DNA of 32,123 bases, from contig JAGUYG010000065.1 in assembly GCA_020061465.1 (NCBI GenBank), positions 1-32,123 of the forward strand, written 5' to 3'. The notes under the pieces are model-generated. The model did no database searches and was not told the DNA's origin. It worked only from the letters and a program-made list of their open reading frames with translations. Every line of letters starts with the position of its first letter. Position 1 is the stretch's first letter. Both the position numbers and the translations under genes were made by a program. Below, piece by piece: positions 15,733 to 24,303 of this stretch. This stretch comes from Ignavibacteriales bacterium. Lineage in GTDB: Bacteria; Bacteroidota; Ignavibacteria; Ignavibacteriales; Ignavibacteriaceae.

Positions 15733-17397
15733 TTATTTAATCATCGGGATTTTAATTCCCGTTTTTTGTGCATTTAAAATCGCTTTTTCATATCCGGCAT
15801 CGGCGTGGCGAATTATTCCCAGACCCGGATCGTAGGTTAAAACGCGTTCGATTCTTTTTTCGGCTTCAGGCGAACCGTCGGCAACTACAACCATACCGGC
15901 ATGAATAGATTTTCCTATTCCAACGCCTCCTCCATGATGAACCGAAACCCAGCTTGCGCCACCAATCGCATTCAATAATGCATTCAGAATAGGCCAATCA
16001 GCCACGGCATCGCTGCCATCTTTCATGCCTTCGGTTTCACGATTCGGAGAAGCGACCGAGCCGCAATCTAAATGGTCCCTTCCGATAACAATCGGTGCAC
16101 TAACTTTTCCGCTTGCAACCAGCTCATTAAATATTTTTCCCATCTTTGCACGTTCTCCATAACCAAGCCAGCAGATGCGCGCAGGCAAACCCTGGAAATG
16201 AACTTTCTTTTGAGCCATGTCTATCCAATTACATAATGCTTTATTATCCGGAAAAGTTTTTTTAACCGCTTCATCCGTTACAAAAATATCATTTTCATCT
16301 CCAGATAATGCAACCCATCTAAACGGACCCTTGCCATCGCAGAAAAGAGGTCTTATAAATTCTGGAACGAACCCGGGAATATCGAAGGCATTTGATACAC
16401 CGTTGGCTTTTGCTTCACCGCGAATATTATTGCCGTAATCAAAAACAATCGAGCCTCTACGTTTAAATTCCAGCATTGCCTCAATATGCTTAACGATTGT
16501 TTGCTGAGCTAATTTAATATACTTATTTGGATCTGTTCTTCTTAGTATGAGTGCATCCTCGTAGCTTATTCCCATCGGTACGTAGCCATTAAGTGTATCA
16601 TGAGCAGAAGTTTGATCGGTAATCACATCAGGCAGTATACCTCTTTTCAAAATTTCAGGAAGGATCTCTCCTGCATTACCCAGCAGCCCAACCGATAATG
16701 CCTGGTTTTCTTCTTTTGCTTTAAGAGCTATTCTTAATGCTTCATCAAGATCATCGGTCATTGTATCAAGATATCCGGTATCGAGCCTTCTTTGTATACG
16801 GCTTAAATCAACTTCAATACCTAAAAAGGCGGCACCATTCATGGTGGCTGCAAGCGGCTGCGCCCCGCCCATTCCGCCCAAACCGGCGGTGAGTAAAAAT
16901 TTACCTCCAAGAGTTCCGTCAAAATACTTGCGGGCACATTCGGCAAAGGTTTCATAAGTACCTTGAAGAATTCCCTGTGTGCCGATGTAAATCCAACTGC
17001 CGGCTGTCATCTGTCCGTACATGGTTAACCCTAACTCTTCCAACCGGCGAAATTCATCCCATGTAGCCCAATCCGGTACGAGCATTGAATTGGATATGAT
17101 AACACGCGGTGCATCCGTGTGAGTTTTAAATATTCCAACCGGTTTGCCCGATTGAATGAGAAGCGTCTCATCATTTTCTAAACTTTTTAGAGATGAAATA
17201 ATCGCTTCGTAACAGGCCCAATTCCGTGCTGCTTTACCGCTGCCTCCGTAAACTATTAATTCATCAGGTTTTTCTGCTACCTCCGGATCCAGGTTATTCA
17301 TTAACATACGCATGGCGGCTTCCTGTATCCAGCCTTTGCAGCTTATTGTTGTTCCTCTTGGGGCTGTTATTACTTTCGTTTTATTGTTCGTGTACAT
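15733..17397 (-). CDS. hutU: Urocanate hydratase (urocanase)
   Basis: Second step of histidine breakdown: converts urocanate to imidazolonepropionate, with tightly bound NAD+ as electrophile. 554 residues, normal length. The PROSITE-type signature [10 protein letters not shown] (401-410), with the active-site cysteine C409, is exact. Also present are [14 protein letters not shown] near the N-terminus, [13 protein letters not shown], the NAD-site [10 protein letters not shown] and [16 protein letters not shown]. The other hut genes (hutH, hutI, hutG) are not in the window. The gene starts one base after the stop of the small unknown gene and ends 17 bases before serA. Confidence 0.97.
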   Translation of the reverse strand: MYTNNKTKVITAPRGTTISCKGWIQEAAMRMLMNNLDPEVAEKPDELIVYGGSGKAARNWACYEAIISSLKSLENDETLLIQSGKPVGIFKTHTDAPRVIISNSMLVPDWATWDEFRRLEELGLTMYGQMTAGSWIYIGTQGILQGTYETFAECARKYFDGTLGGKFLLTAGLGGMGGAQPLAATMNGAAFLGIEVDLSRIQRRLDTGYLDTMTDDLDEALRIALKAKEENQALSVGLLGNAGEILPEILKRGILPDVITDQTSAHDTLNGYVPMGISYEDALILRRTDPNKYIKLAQQTIVKHIEAMLEFKRRGSIVFDYGNNIRGEAKANGVSNAFDIPGFVPEFIRPLFCDGKGPFRWVALSGDENDIFVTDEAVKKTFPDNKALCNWIDMAQKKVHFQGLPARICWLGYGERAKMGKIFNELVASGKVSAPIVIGRDHLDCGSVASPNRETEGMKDGSDAVADWPILNALLNAIGGASWVSVHHGGGVGIGKSIHAGMVVVADGSPEAEKRIERVLTYDPGLGIIRHADAGYEKAILNAQKTGIKIPMIK

Positions 17398-17398
17398 G

Positions 17399-17731
17399 TT
17401 ATGAAAAATGTTTTGTTAAAATATTTTCATACTGTTTGAGCATAGAATTATAAAGCCATTTTTTTATAAATCCGCTTTTAGCAATTTCTTTTTTTAAGAA
17501 CTGAACATTTTGCTGAATCTGGAATTTTAATTTAGTTAATTCATCTTTAGTGAATTTAATAGTGCTCTCCCCGTTATTAAGCTTATTGAGAATAGAATTA
17601 AATGCTTTTGTCTCCGAATAAAATTTAGAATCTCCTTCTATTTGCTTTAGTGTTTGTGTGCAAAATGTTTTTAACAGTTTTCTTTCATTTTTATCAAATT
17701 GAAAATTATAATTTGTAAACAATTTTTTCAT
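17399..17731 (-). CDS. Small protein of unknown function between add and hutU
   Basis: 110 residues, lysine-rich, mostly helical by composition, no signal peptide or membrane segment. It ends with a Trp/Tyr-containing stretch ([23 protein letters not shown]). I do not recognise a family. It is likely real: it starts 26 bases inside the end of add, stops one base before hutU, and its composition fits the neighbours. That tight packing suggests co-translation with add and hutU. It has two cysteine-free helical halves separated by a polar NNGEST linker. A function in purine or histidine breakdown would be guesswork. Confidence 0.7.
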   Translation of the reverse strand: MKKLFTNYNFQFDKNERKLLKTFCTQTLKQIEGDSKFYSETKAFNSILNKLNNGESTIKFTKDELTKLKFQIQQNVQFLKKEIAKSGFIKKWLYNSMLKQYENILTKHFS

Positions 17732-18830
17732 GAGAATCCGTATATGGTTTGAATGATAATAGTTTTTCCCGCATTTCCTGGTAGCCGGGTTTAATTACTT
17801 CATAAATATAATACAATCTTTCTTTGTAGGGGATGAATGCAGACTTCATTGCGTTTATAGTAAGTTTTTCAATAGTATCTAAATTTAAGTCGAATATTTC
17901 GATGGCTGTAAGAAATTCCTTTGTTAATGTAGTATCGCTCATCAGCCTGTCGTCGGTGTTCAATGTAACTCTGAATTTTTCTTTAAAGAAAGTTCCGAAC
18001 GGATGATTTTCTACTTTATCAACCGCACCGGTATGAACGTTGCTGAGCAGACAAATTTCAAGCGGAATTCTTTTATCTAATACATACTGAGCAAGGTCTC
18101 CAAAACCAACCACATTTCCTTCTCTATCAAAAGTAAAATCTTCTACAAGATGTGTTGCATGTCCGATTCTATGAGCACCACACCATTGAATTGCCTGCCA
18201 GATTGATTCTTTTCCGAATGCTTCGCCTGCATGGATTGTAATATTAAAATTTGCCTTCTGGATAAACTGAAAAGCATCGACGTGTTTTTTAGGTGGATAG
18301 CCGCCTTCTTCACCAGCCAGGTCAAACCCGACAACTCCTTGATTTCTGAAATTAACGGCAAGCTCTGCAATTTCGAGAGTATGCTTCATATTACGCATTC
18401 CGCATAAAATCAATCCGAATCCTACGCCAAAATCTCTTTTGCCTTTTTCGAGTCCGCTAAGCACGGCAGCTACAATATCTTCATGATACAATCCCTTAGC
18501 GGTATGAAAAACCGGGGCGAAACGGGTTTCGACATAACAGACTCCATCATCTTTCATATCTTCCATCATTTCGTAGGCTGCTCTTTCAAGCCCTTCGCGG
18601 GTTTGCATAACAGCCGTCGTGTGTTCAAAGCCTTGCAAATACTCAACCAGGTTGCCTTTGTTAGCTCCGCGATGAAACCATTCTGCCAGCTTATCTGCAT
18701 CATAAGCGGGAAGTTTTTTATAATTCACATCTTTAGCTAATTCAATAATTGTTGCAGGGCGAAGTCCTCCGTCAAGATGGTCATGCAGAAGCACTTTCGG
18801 AACTGATTTTACAATTTCTTCAGTAGTCAA
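17706..18830 (-). CDS. add: Adenosine deaminase family protein
   Basis: Deaminates adenosine (or a related purine nucleoside or modified base) to the inosine form, releasing ammonia. 374 residues. The metal-binding TIM barrel motifs are all present: LLHDHLDG (H16, H18), HAGE (H200, E203), HRIGHATHL (H224) and LNTDDR (D293, D294). The start is TTG at 18830, supported by GAGGT 4 bases upstream. It heads the operon add-unknown-hutU-serA and has a 237-base divergent region before it. Adenine or N6-modified adenine deaminase are near relatives; adenosine is the most likely substrate but is not proven by motifs alone. Confidence 0.9.
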   Translation of the reverse strand: MTTEEIVKSVPKVLLHDHLDGGLRPATIIELAKDVNYKKLPAYDADKLAEWFHRGANKGNLVEYLQGFEHTTAVMQTREGLERAAYEMMEDMKDDGVCYVETRFAPVFHTAKGLYHEDIVAAVLSGLEKGKRDFGVGFGLILCGMRNMKHTLEIAELAVNFRNQGVVGFDLAGEEGGYPPKKHVDAFQFIQKANFNITIHAGEAFGKESIWQAIQWCGAHRIGHATHLVEDFTFDREGNVVGFGDLAQYVLDKRIPLEICLLSNVHTGAVDKVENHPFGTFFKEKFRVTLNTDDRLMSDTTLTKEFLTAIEIFDLNLDTIEKLTINAMKSAFIPYKERLYYIYEVIKPGYQEMREKLLSFKPYTDSHEKIVYKL

Positions 18831-18834
18831 GAAT

Positions 18835-18839
18835 ACCTC
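18835..18839 (-). promoter_or_regulatory. Ribosome binding site for the TTG start of add
   Basis: Read on the minus strand, GAGGT lies 4 bases upstream of TTG 18830. The protein then starts MTTEEIVKSVPKVLLHDHLDG, the expected distance to the HxH motif. Confidence 0.65.
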
Positions 18840-18914
18840 AAATTTATGTTTAAAAATATCCTTTTAATTCTGTAAAATCAATTTTGAAAACCTTCGTGTA
18901 AATATTTAAGAATT

Positions 18915-18966
18915 AATTCAGCACACTCTAACTTGTGACTACATTTCAATTTGAACGTGCTGAATT
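18915..18966. promoter_or_regulatory. 10-bp inverted repeat in the divergent add / TPR promoter region
   Basis: AATTCAGCAC (18915-18924) and GTGCTGAATT (18957-18966) are perfect inverted copies separated by 32 bases. The arms are 4.8 DNA turns apart from centre to centre, so they could be two operator half-sites. The stem could also form in RNA, followed by TTTTC on the plus strand. It is the only obvious structure in the otherwise featureless 18831-19130 gap. Confidence 0.45.
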
Positions 18967-19120
18967 TTTCGAATTTGAGCGGTTCAAGTTTGTTAATATT
19001 TACCATACTTCAGCAATTTTTTAACAAAATGATTTACATTTATAGGGTTTAACCGGATGCCAATTTCTTGACTATCGAAGCCCAAAGTTTTAACTTTGAC
19101 CACAAAAAAAAGTATATAAA

Positions 19121-19125
19121 TGGAG
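19121..19125 (+). promoter_or_regulatory. Ribosome binding site deciding the start of the TPR gene
   Basis: TGGAG lies 5 bases before ATG 19131, which begins directly with a signal peptide. The longer open frame starting at 19068 has no such site and adds 21 polar residues before the signal peptide. Confidence 0.7.
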
Positions 19126-19130
19126 TACGA

Positions 19131-20270
19131 ATGCAACAATCAAAAATATTAATTGTCCTATTTTTATTTATCGGGCTTGCCATATCGGGCTTTCAGTGTT
19201 CTTCAACTGAATTGACCAGTGCAAAACTTTACCTTCAGCAAAAAAATTACGACAAAGCTTTAGAATCTTTGTTGAAAGAAGTTGAAAAGAATCCGAGCAG
19301 CGATGAAGGTTATTATTATTTGGGAGTAGTTTATGGTGAAAAAGAGAATTATGATAAAATGTTAGAGGCTTACGACAAATCTCTTGAAATCTCAAAAAAA
19401 TATGCTCAGAATATTTCCGATTCAAAAAAATATTATTGGGCAAATCTATTTAACAGAGGAGTCGCCTTTTATCAGCGCGGCATAAATGCCGATAACCAGG
19501 ATAGCAACAAAGTTTATTTCGATAAATCGATTAATTCTTTTCATTATGCAATAAAAATTCAACCCGATTCATCCGACACATATAAAAATCTTGCTTTTGT
19601 TTACATGAGCGACGAAAATTATGATGAAGCAATCGGTCCGTTGAAAGAAATAATTAAAAGAGAGCATGAACTTGACGGTTATAGATTCTTAGGCGAAATT
19701 TATTATAACAAAGGTATGATAGCGCAAGCCGAGGATAGCATAAAAGCAGTGGGTTATTTCAATCAGGCAATTGAAGTTCTTGAAGAAGGAAGAAAATACC
19801 ACCCTGGCGATTCCGAACTGCTCCTTGTTCTCTCAAACTCATATATCGGAGCTAACAAGATTGATATAGCCATTGATGCCTTCAAAGAGGGTGTTATACA
19901 GGAACCGGAAAATAAATATTACAGGTACAATTACGGCGTTCTTCTTTTAGGTTCGGAAGAATATGAAAAAGCAGAAGAACAATTTCTTAAAGCGATTGAA
20001 ATCGATCCTGAGTATCAGAACGCAATTTATAACATTGCCGTAACTTATGTAAGATGGGGAACGCATATCAACAAAGAAGCTGAAGAAAGGGGAGAGATGA
20101 GTTCTGAATATAAAGAAAAATATAAAGCGGCTTTGCCGTATCTCCAGAAAGTGATAGAAGCAAAAGAAGATGATGCAGCTATGTGGGAGCTTCTGGGAAG
20201 AGTTTATACCGTTTTAGATATGCAAAAAGAAGCTACCGAAGCCTTTAATAAAGCCGACCAGTTAAGGTAA
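19131..20270 (+). CDS. TPR-repeat lipoprotein or exported protein
   Basis: 379 residues. An N-terminal hydrophobic signal (1-20) runs into GFQCSS, so C23 could be lipidated, though Gly-Phe-Gln is a poor lipobox. Tetratricopeptide repeats fill the rest; clear ones are at about 28-57, 58-91, 149-179, 263-296 and 349-379, with the typical A...Y..A/G..Y pattern. Such proteins are scaffolds for complexes on the periplasmic face. No partner domain is visible. DUF3467 follows 25 bases later and may be cotranscribed. Function unknown beyond scaffolding. Confidence 0.85.
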   Translation: MQQSKILIVLFLFIGLAISGFQCSSTELTSAKLYLQQKNYDKALESLLKEVEKNPSSDEGYYYLGVVYGEKENYDKMLEAYDKSLEISKKYAQNISDSKKYYWANLFNRGVAFYQRGINADNQDSNKVYFDKSINSFHYAIKIQPDSSDTYKNLAFVYMSDENYDEAIGPLKEIIKREHELDGYRFLGEIYYNKGMIAQAEDSIKAVGYFNQAIEVLEEGRKYHPGDSELLLVLSNSYIGANKIDIAIDAFKEGVIQEPENKYYRYNYGVLLLGSEEYEKAEEQFLKAIEIDPEYQNAIYNIAVTYVRWGTHINKEAEERGEMSSEYKEKYKAALPYLQKVIEAKEDDAAMWELLGRVYTVLDMQKEATEAFNKADQLR

Positions 20271-20295
20271 TTTATTTAATTAGGAAAAAGATATT

Positions 20296-20622
20296 ATGAA
20301 TAATCCGAATCAACCTCCTCCGCAGCAGATAAACATAGAGCTTGGTGAAAAAGAAGCCGAAGGTATTTACTCAAACTTAGCAATTATCACTCATTCACCG
20401 GCTGAGTTCATTATAGATTTTACACGAATAGTTCCGGGAGTCCCGAAAGCTAGGGTACAGGCAAGAATTATTACAACACCGCAGCATGCGAAGATGTTCT
20501 TAAGGGCGCTTAAGGAAAATATAGAAAAGTATGAAGCGCGTTTTGGTGAGATCAGAACCGAACCGCCGCAAAATCAGCACTTCGGTTTTGTGCCGGTTAA
20601 AAAGGACGAAAAAGTAAACTGA
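20296..20622 (+). CDS. DUF3467 family protein
   Basis: 108 residues, cytoplasmic. The family block is IYSNLAIITHSPAEFIIDFTRIVPG, followed by KARVQARIITTPQHAKMFLRALKENIEKYEARFG. It is flanked by a proline/glutamine-rich start (NPNQPPPQQ) and a polar tail. DUF3467 proteins are widespread and uncharacterised. AGGAAAA lies upstream of the ATG. The end is close to a dispersed palindrome at 20637. Confidence 0.9.
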   Translation: MNNPNQPPPQQINIELGEKEAEGIYSNLAIITHSPAEFIIDFTRIVPGVPKARVQARIITTPQHAKMFLRALKENIEKYEARFGEIRTEPPQNQHFGFVPVKKDEKVN

Positions 20623-20636
20623 TTTTGGAATCAACT

Positions 20637-20665
20637 GTAGAGACGGGGCATGCCCCGTCTTTACA
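20637..20665. repeat. Dispersed palindromic repeat, copy 2
   Basis: Identical over 29 bases to the copy at 76-104, in the same orientation; flanks are unrelated. It lies between the convergent ends of the DUF3467 gene and lptG, 14 bases after the stop codon, and its hairpin could end transcription from both sides although no T-run follows. Confidence 0.88.
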
Positions 20666-20701
20666 ATTTATAATCGAGGTACCCTTCGAAAGATAATTCC
20701 T

Positions 20702-21784
20702 CTACTGCTTTACACGAATTAAATTAATAATTGCCGCCCCAAAAAAAATAAAATTAGCCATCCATGCGGTTAAAAAGGGATCGAGTGCACCGTTCTTTCC
20801 GAAGGCTTGACTGATCTTCATGAATACCAGATAGATAAATGTAACGAGGATATTTATTCCGATTTGTACGGCTAATCCTCCCCTGCGTCTTCCTGCGGCT
20901 ATCGGAAGACCAAACAACACCACAACAAAACTTGCCGCAGCAAAGGAATACCGCGAATAATATTCTATCAACGTTGAAGTGGGATCGTTCCCTGCATTTC
21001 GTTGGGACTCTACAAGTTCTTTAAGCTCTTCAAGGTTCATCTCCTCCGGTTTCTGCTGTTTTTTAATTAGATTTTGAGGTGTAAAGCTCACATTCTTTAT
21101 CGGAAGTTCTTTCTGATATTCAACGGTTTGATTGGTCTCATGAAAAATTCTCTTAATCGCATCGTAAGCTACCCAGCTATTACCGGTTGAATCATAAACT
21201 AATCTATTAGCATCGACTCTTGAAATCATTGCTGTCGGATCGCCTTCTTGAAATTCCTGAATGCTGACACGATTGGCAAAATTTTGACTTATGTCGAAAT
21301 ATGAAATATTTACGATGCGCGTTTTACTATCTTGAAAAAAAATATTGCTTCCGGCAAAATTGATTCCCTTTTTAAGATATGTTCTTTCAATATAAATTTT
21401 TGTTTCGTTTGCCATCGGCACTAAATAACCTCCGAAATAAATAGATAGCAAGCTGATAAAAAGTGCTGCAATTACAAACGGAGCCATAAATCTATATAGC
21501 CCCACTCCGCTTGCTTTTATTGCGGTCAACTCGCTGAGATTTGCTGCTTTACCGGCAGTAAATAACGCAGCAAATAATACTGCAACCGGCGTTATCAATC
21601 GTATTATTTCAGGAGTGAAGACGAAGTAGTAATGGAGGATTATATCGGCAGTTACGTTCATATCGATGAAGTCATCCAGATTTTCCATCATATCTATCAC
21701 CACAAAAATCATCGTAAAGGCAACCAATCCAAAACCTATTGTAAGAAGGAATTGCTTTAATAAATATCTGTCTAATATTTTCAT
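20702..21784 (-). CDS. lptG: LptF/LptG-family permease (LptG position)
   Basis: Inner-membrane half of the LptB2FG ABC exporter that pulls LPS from the membrane into the periplasmic bridge. 360 residues: three N-terminal helices (about 10-32, 54-76, 100-125), a large periplasmic jellyroll (about 130-265) and three C-terminal helices (about 280-355). The start MKILDRYLLKQFLLTIGFGL is typical, with the coupling-helix region SELTAIKASGVGLYRFM (83-99). It overlaps lptF by ATGA. The ATPase lptB is not in the window. F versus G assignment rests on gene order. Confidence 0.88.
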   Translation of the reverse strand: MKILDRYLLKQFLLTIGFGLVAFTMIFVVIDMMENLDDFIDMNVTADIILHYYFVFTPEIIRLITPVAVLFAALFTAGKAANLSELTAIKASGVGLYRFMAPFVIAALFISLLSIYFGGYLVPMANETKIYIERTYLKKGINFAGSNIFFQDSKTRIVNISYFDISQNFANRVSIQEFQEGDPTAMISRVDANRLVYDSTGNSWVAYDAIKRIFHETNQTVEYQKELPIKNVSFTPQNLIKKQQKPEEMNLEELKELVESQRNAGNDPTSTLIEYYSRYSFAAASFVVVLFGLPIAAGRRRGGLAVQIGINILVTFIYLVFMKISQAFGKNGALDPFLTAWMANFIFFGAAIINLIRVKQ

Positions 21785-23160
21785 AAATCTTGATTTCTTG
21801 TTTCAGTTTCCTGACGCCATCGTTTGGGGATTATCCTACTTAGGAAGGAAAAATCCAGTGTTACTGTTTCGCGAACTGTTTTAATCGTGAGTATTACGCC
21901 TGCAAATCCAATCAGAATATTTGCTGCCCACATAACTAAGAGAGGGGGGAGAAAATTTCTATCGGCTAATTTTTCACCGCCGATCAAAAAAGCCCAATAA
22001 ACGAGAAAGAAAAACAAACTAATGCTTGCCGCTACACCAAAGCCCCCTTTTTTTGTCATAGTACCTAAAGGTGCGCCAATTAAAACAAATATTAAACAAG
22101 CTGCAGGTAAGGCGTACTTTTTATGTATCTCTACCCAATATTTGTTCATCTCGTTCTGAATATACTCAACACGTTTATAATTAGAAACGATAACATTTTT
22201 TGCGGTTCTGATTTTATCCAAAGCTCGAACATATACTAATTCTTCATCCAAAATTTTTCTTCCCGAAGGAGCTTCGAGGCTAAAAGTTGTATCGATAAAA
22301 AAGTACTTCTTAGTTTCTTTATGGAGTGAAGAAGTATAATCGTTCTGAATCGCTTCAAGGCTGTCAACAATAGCCAACATGTCCTGCGTGCTTAACTCCC
22401 TATCTGATCTATAACCTCCCGGCGCAGTTTGCTGGAATAAAAACTGTTCGGCATCCATAGCAATCCGGTGTTTTTCAAATACAAGCTTGCGGTACAAATT
22501 TGTCTGTGCAATATCCGATTCATGAATCTCTCCTTCGGTAAGATCCATTATCAGCTTGGTTTGATCTTTCGAAAAAAACAACATTCCTTTTTTAGCAGTT
22601 ACAACATTTATCTTGCGTGGATTGGTGTAATCATAAATGGTTACGTCATAAATTTCATTTTTATTTTTATCGGTACCCCGTACCAAAATGGCATAATTAG
22701 CAACCTCCTGCGAAAAAACCCCCGGCTCAAGTGAAAGGGTTGGTTTCGTCCGGGAAATGTCGTGCATAAGCAGCTTAACTTGATGATTGGCATCCGGCAG
22801 AACATCGTTATTAAAAAGTATGAGCAAATAACATAGCACGCCGGCTGCTAAAAACGGCGGCAGCATCATCTTATACAAACTTACGCCGGAAGATTTCATG
22901 ATTGTAATTTCATTGTTCTGAGCCATTGCACCAAACGCCATTAATGAAGCTACCAACGTTGCCATCGGTATAACGAGCACAACCATCCAGGCAAGGCTGT
23001 AAACAATAAGCTGAACCACAACAAAGGTATCAAGTCCCTTTCCTACTAATCTATCTGCAAACTTCATTAAAAACTGAAGGAGGAAGATACAGAGCAGCGT
23101 TACGACCGAGAATAAAAAAGGAGCTGCGTGGTTCTTTAAAATGTATTTGAATAAAATCAT
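21781..23160 (-). CDS. lptF: LptF/LptG-family permease (LptF position)
   Basis: Partner permease of the LPS exporter. 459 residues from ATG 23160 (MILFKYILKNHAAPFLF); an in-frame ATG seven codons upstream (23181) adds an unlikely MLLYIYC. Six membrane helices with a long periplasmic domain, and the cytoplasmic EITIMKSSGVSLYKMMLPPFLAAG that docks on the ATPase. The C-terminus ends with a basic tail (RIIPKRWRQETETRNQDL). The insert between the third and fourth helices is larger than in lptG, about 230 residues. Transcribed divergently from the propeller-like lipoprotein gene. Confidence 0.88.
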   Translation of the reverse strand: MILFKYILKNHAAPFLFSVVTLLCIFLLQFLMKFADRLVGKGLDTFVVVQLIVYSLAWMVVLVIPMATLVASLMAFGAMAQNNEITIMKSSGVSLYKMMLPPFLAAGVLCYLLILFNNDVLPDANHQVKLLMHDISRTKPTLSLEPGVFSQEVANYAILVRGTDKNKNEIYDVTIYDYTNPRKINVVTAKKGMLFFSKDQTKLIMDLTEGEIHESDIAQTNLYRKLVFEKHRIAMDAEQFLFQQTAPGGYRSDRELSTQDMLAIVDSLEAIQNDYTSSLHKETKKYFFIDTTFSLEAPSGRKILDEELVYVRALDKIRTAKNVIVSNYKRVEYIQNEMNKYWVEIHKKYALPAACLIFVLIGAPLGTMTKKGGFGVAASISLFFFLVYWAFLIGGEKLADRNFLPPLLVMWAANILIGFAGVILTIKTVRETVTLDFSFLSRIIPKRWRQETETRNQDL

Positions 23161-23272
23161 GCAATAAATATATAAAAGCATGAAAATGATAACAAGGAAC
23201 GTCGATTGACCATAGCTTTATAGGATTATTTACTATATTTACCACCGTTAAATTCAAACTTCTTGCGTAACA

Positions 23273-24286
23273 ATGCTCAAAATAATTTCACTCATTCTAT
23301 TCACCTTCATATTCGGCAGCTGTGGTGTACAACTCCTTGATGAAAAATTAGAGATAAAGATTGACATAAATTATCCAAGGTGGCTTAAAAGCGGAGATTA
23401 TTTTACAGAGCAGACTTCCGGTATTACTTTTTTAGGCAGAGATGATATGGGGGCAGCCTTCTTTCTCTTAGCCGATGATGTAGGCAATATACATCAGCTT
23501 AAGATTGAATACGACACAATATTCTCATTTCAAAATGTAAACTTTTCTGAAGAAGTGCGGAATTTCTTAAACACCCTGCCAAAAAAAGATTTTGAAGAGA
23601 TTGTTTACGATAGGCACACCGGAACCGTTTATTTATCCATCGAAGGAAATTATCCCGATGCCAAAAATTCAATTGGCATTTTCGAATTGATATTTAAAGA
23701 CGGTAATATTTTCAGCAATGAACTAATTGAAATGAAGAAACTCGACATTAAACCGCTGAGTTTGTTTTTAGAACACATTGAAAATAATATCGGTTATGAA
23801 GGTTTGGCGGTAGATAGCAAATACTTATATCTTGGATTGGAAGGGATTCAGAATGAAGGAATATTTGCCGATAGCACCTTCATTTTAGTTGTGGATAAAC
23901 AAAATCTTCAAATTATAAAAAAAATTAGTACAGCAGGTTTAGAGATTACAACTATCTGCGGATTATTCTCGGATAAAGAAAGAACGTTATACGGAGTTGA
24001 CCGCAACAGCAAAAGATTATTCAATCTTACCTTCGATGAAAATCTGAATGTAACATCGAATAGGGTTACAAATTTTGAAACTCGAATACCCGGTTATCCA
24101 GCCTTCGATTATGTAAGCGCTCTTGAAGCGATAACGATGGATGACGAAAAGAACATTTATGTAGTTGACGATCCATGGAAAAAACATTTTGTGCCGAACA
24201 AGAAAATCCTTGAACAATTAGACCCGGGAACAATCGAAAATTATAAAGAATTTATTCCAATCATATTCAAGTATAAATTAAATTAA
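23273..24286 (+). CDS. Putative lipoprotein with esterase/phytase-like or SdiA-regulated beta-propeller
   Basis: 337 residues. A hydrophobic signal ends in IFGSCG, so C17 is the likely lipidated cysteine. The body has repeated blade-like units with a conserved acidic-glutamate pattern: SGITFLGRDD (49-58), DFEEIVYD (106-113) followed by GTVYLSIEG, NIGYEGLAVD (172-181) followed by YLYLGLEG, and LEAITMDDEKNIYVVDDPW near the end. This spacing fits the phytase-like or SdiA-regulated propeller families; residues for catalysis cannot be assigned. Probably on the outer or inner membrane facing the periplasm. The next gene, a dipeptidase, follows 17 bases later and may share the transcript. Confidence 0.55.
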   Translation: MLKIISLILFTFIFGSCGVQLLDEKLEIKIDINYPRWLKSGDYFTEQTSGITFLGRDDMGAAFFLLADDVGNIHQLKIEYDTIFSFQNVNFSEEVRNFLNTLPKKDFEEIVYDRHTGTVYLSIEGNYPDAKNSIGIFELIFKDGNIFSNELIEMKKLDIKPLSLFLEHIENNIGYEGLAVDSKYLYLGLEGIQNEGIFADSTFILVVDKQNLQIIKKISTAGLEITTICGLFSDKERTLYGVDRNSKRLFNLTFDENLNVTSNRVTNFETRIPGYPAFDYVSALEAITMDDEKNIYVVDDPWKKHFVPNKKILEQLDPGTIENYKEFIPIIFKYKLN

Positions 24287-24290
24287 AAAT

Positions 24291-24296
24291 AAGGAG
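24291..24296 (+). promoter_or_regulatory. Ribosome binding site for the TTG start of the M20 peptidase
   Basis: AAGGAG lies 7 bases before TTG 24304, which starts MQEVLKYIAENRDTYIEEL, the usual M20 N-terminus. Confidence 0.75.
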
Positions 24297-24303
24297 TATC
24301 ACA

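Noticed and set aside
18839-18846. Exact TAnnTTTG match on the minus strand upstream of add
   Set aside because: It overlaps the ribosome site and would start transcription only about two bases before the start codon; no -33 element is visible. Probably chance in AT-rich DNA.
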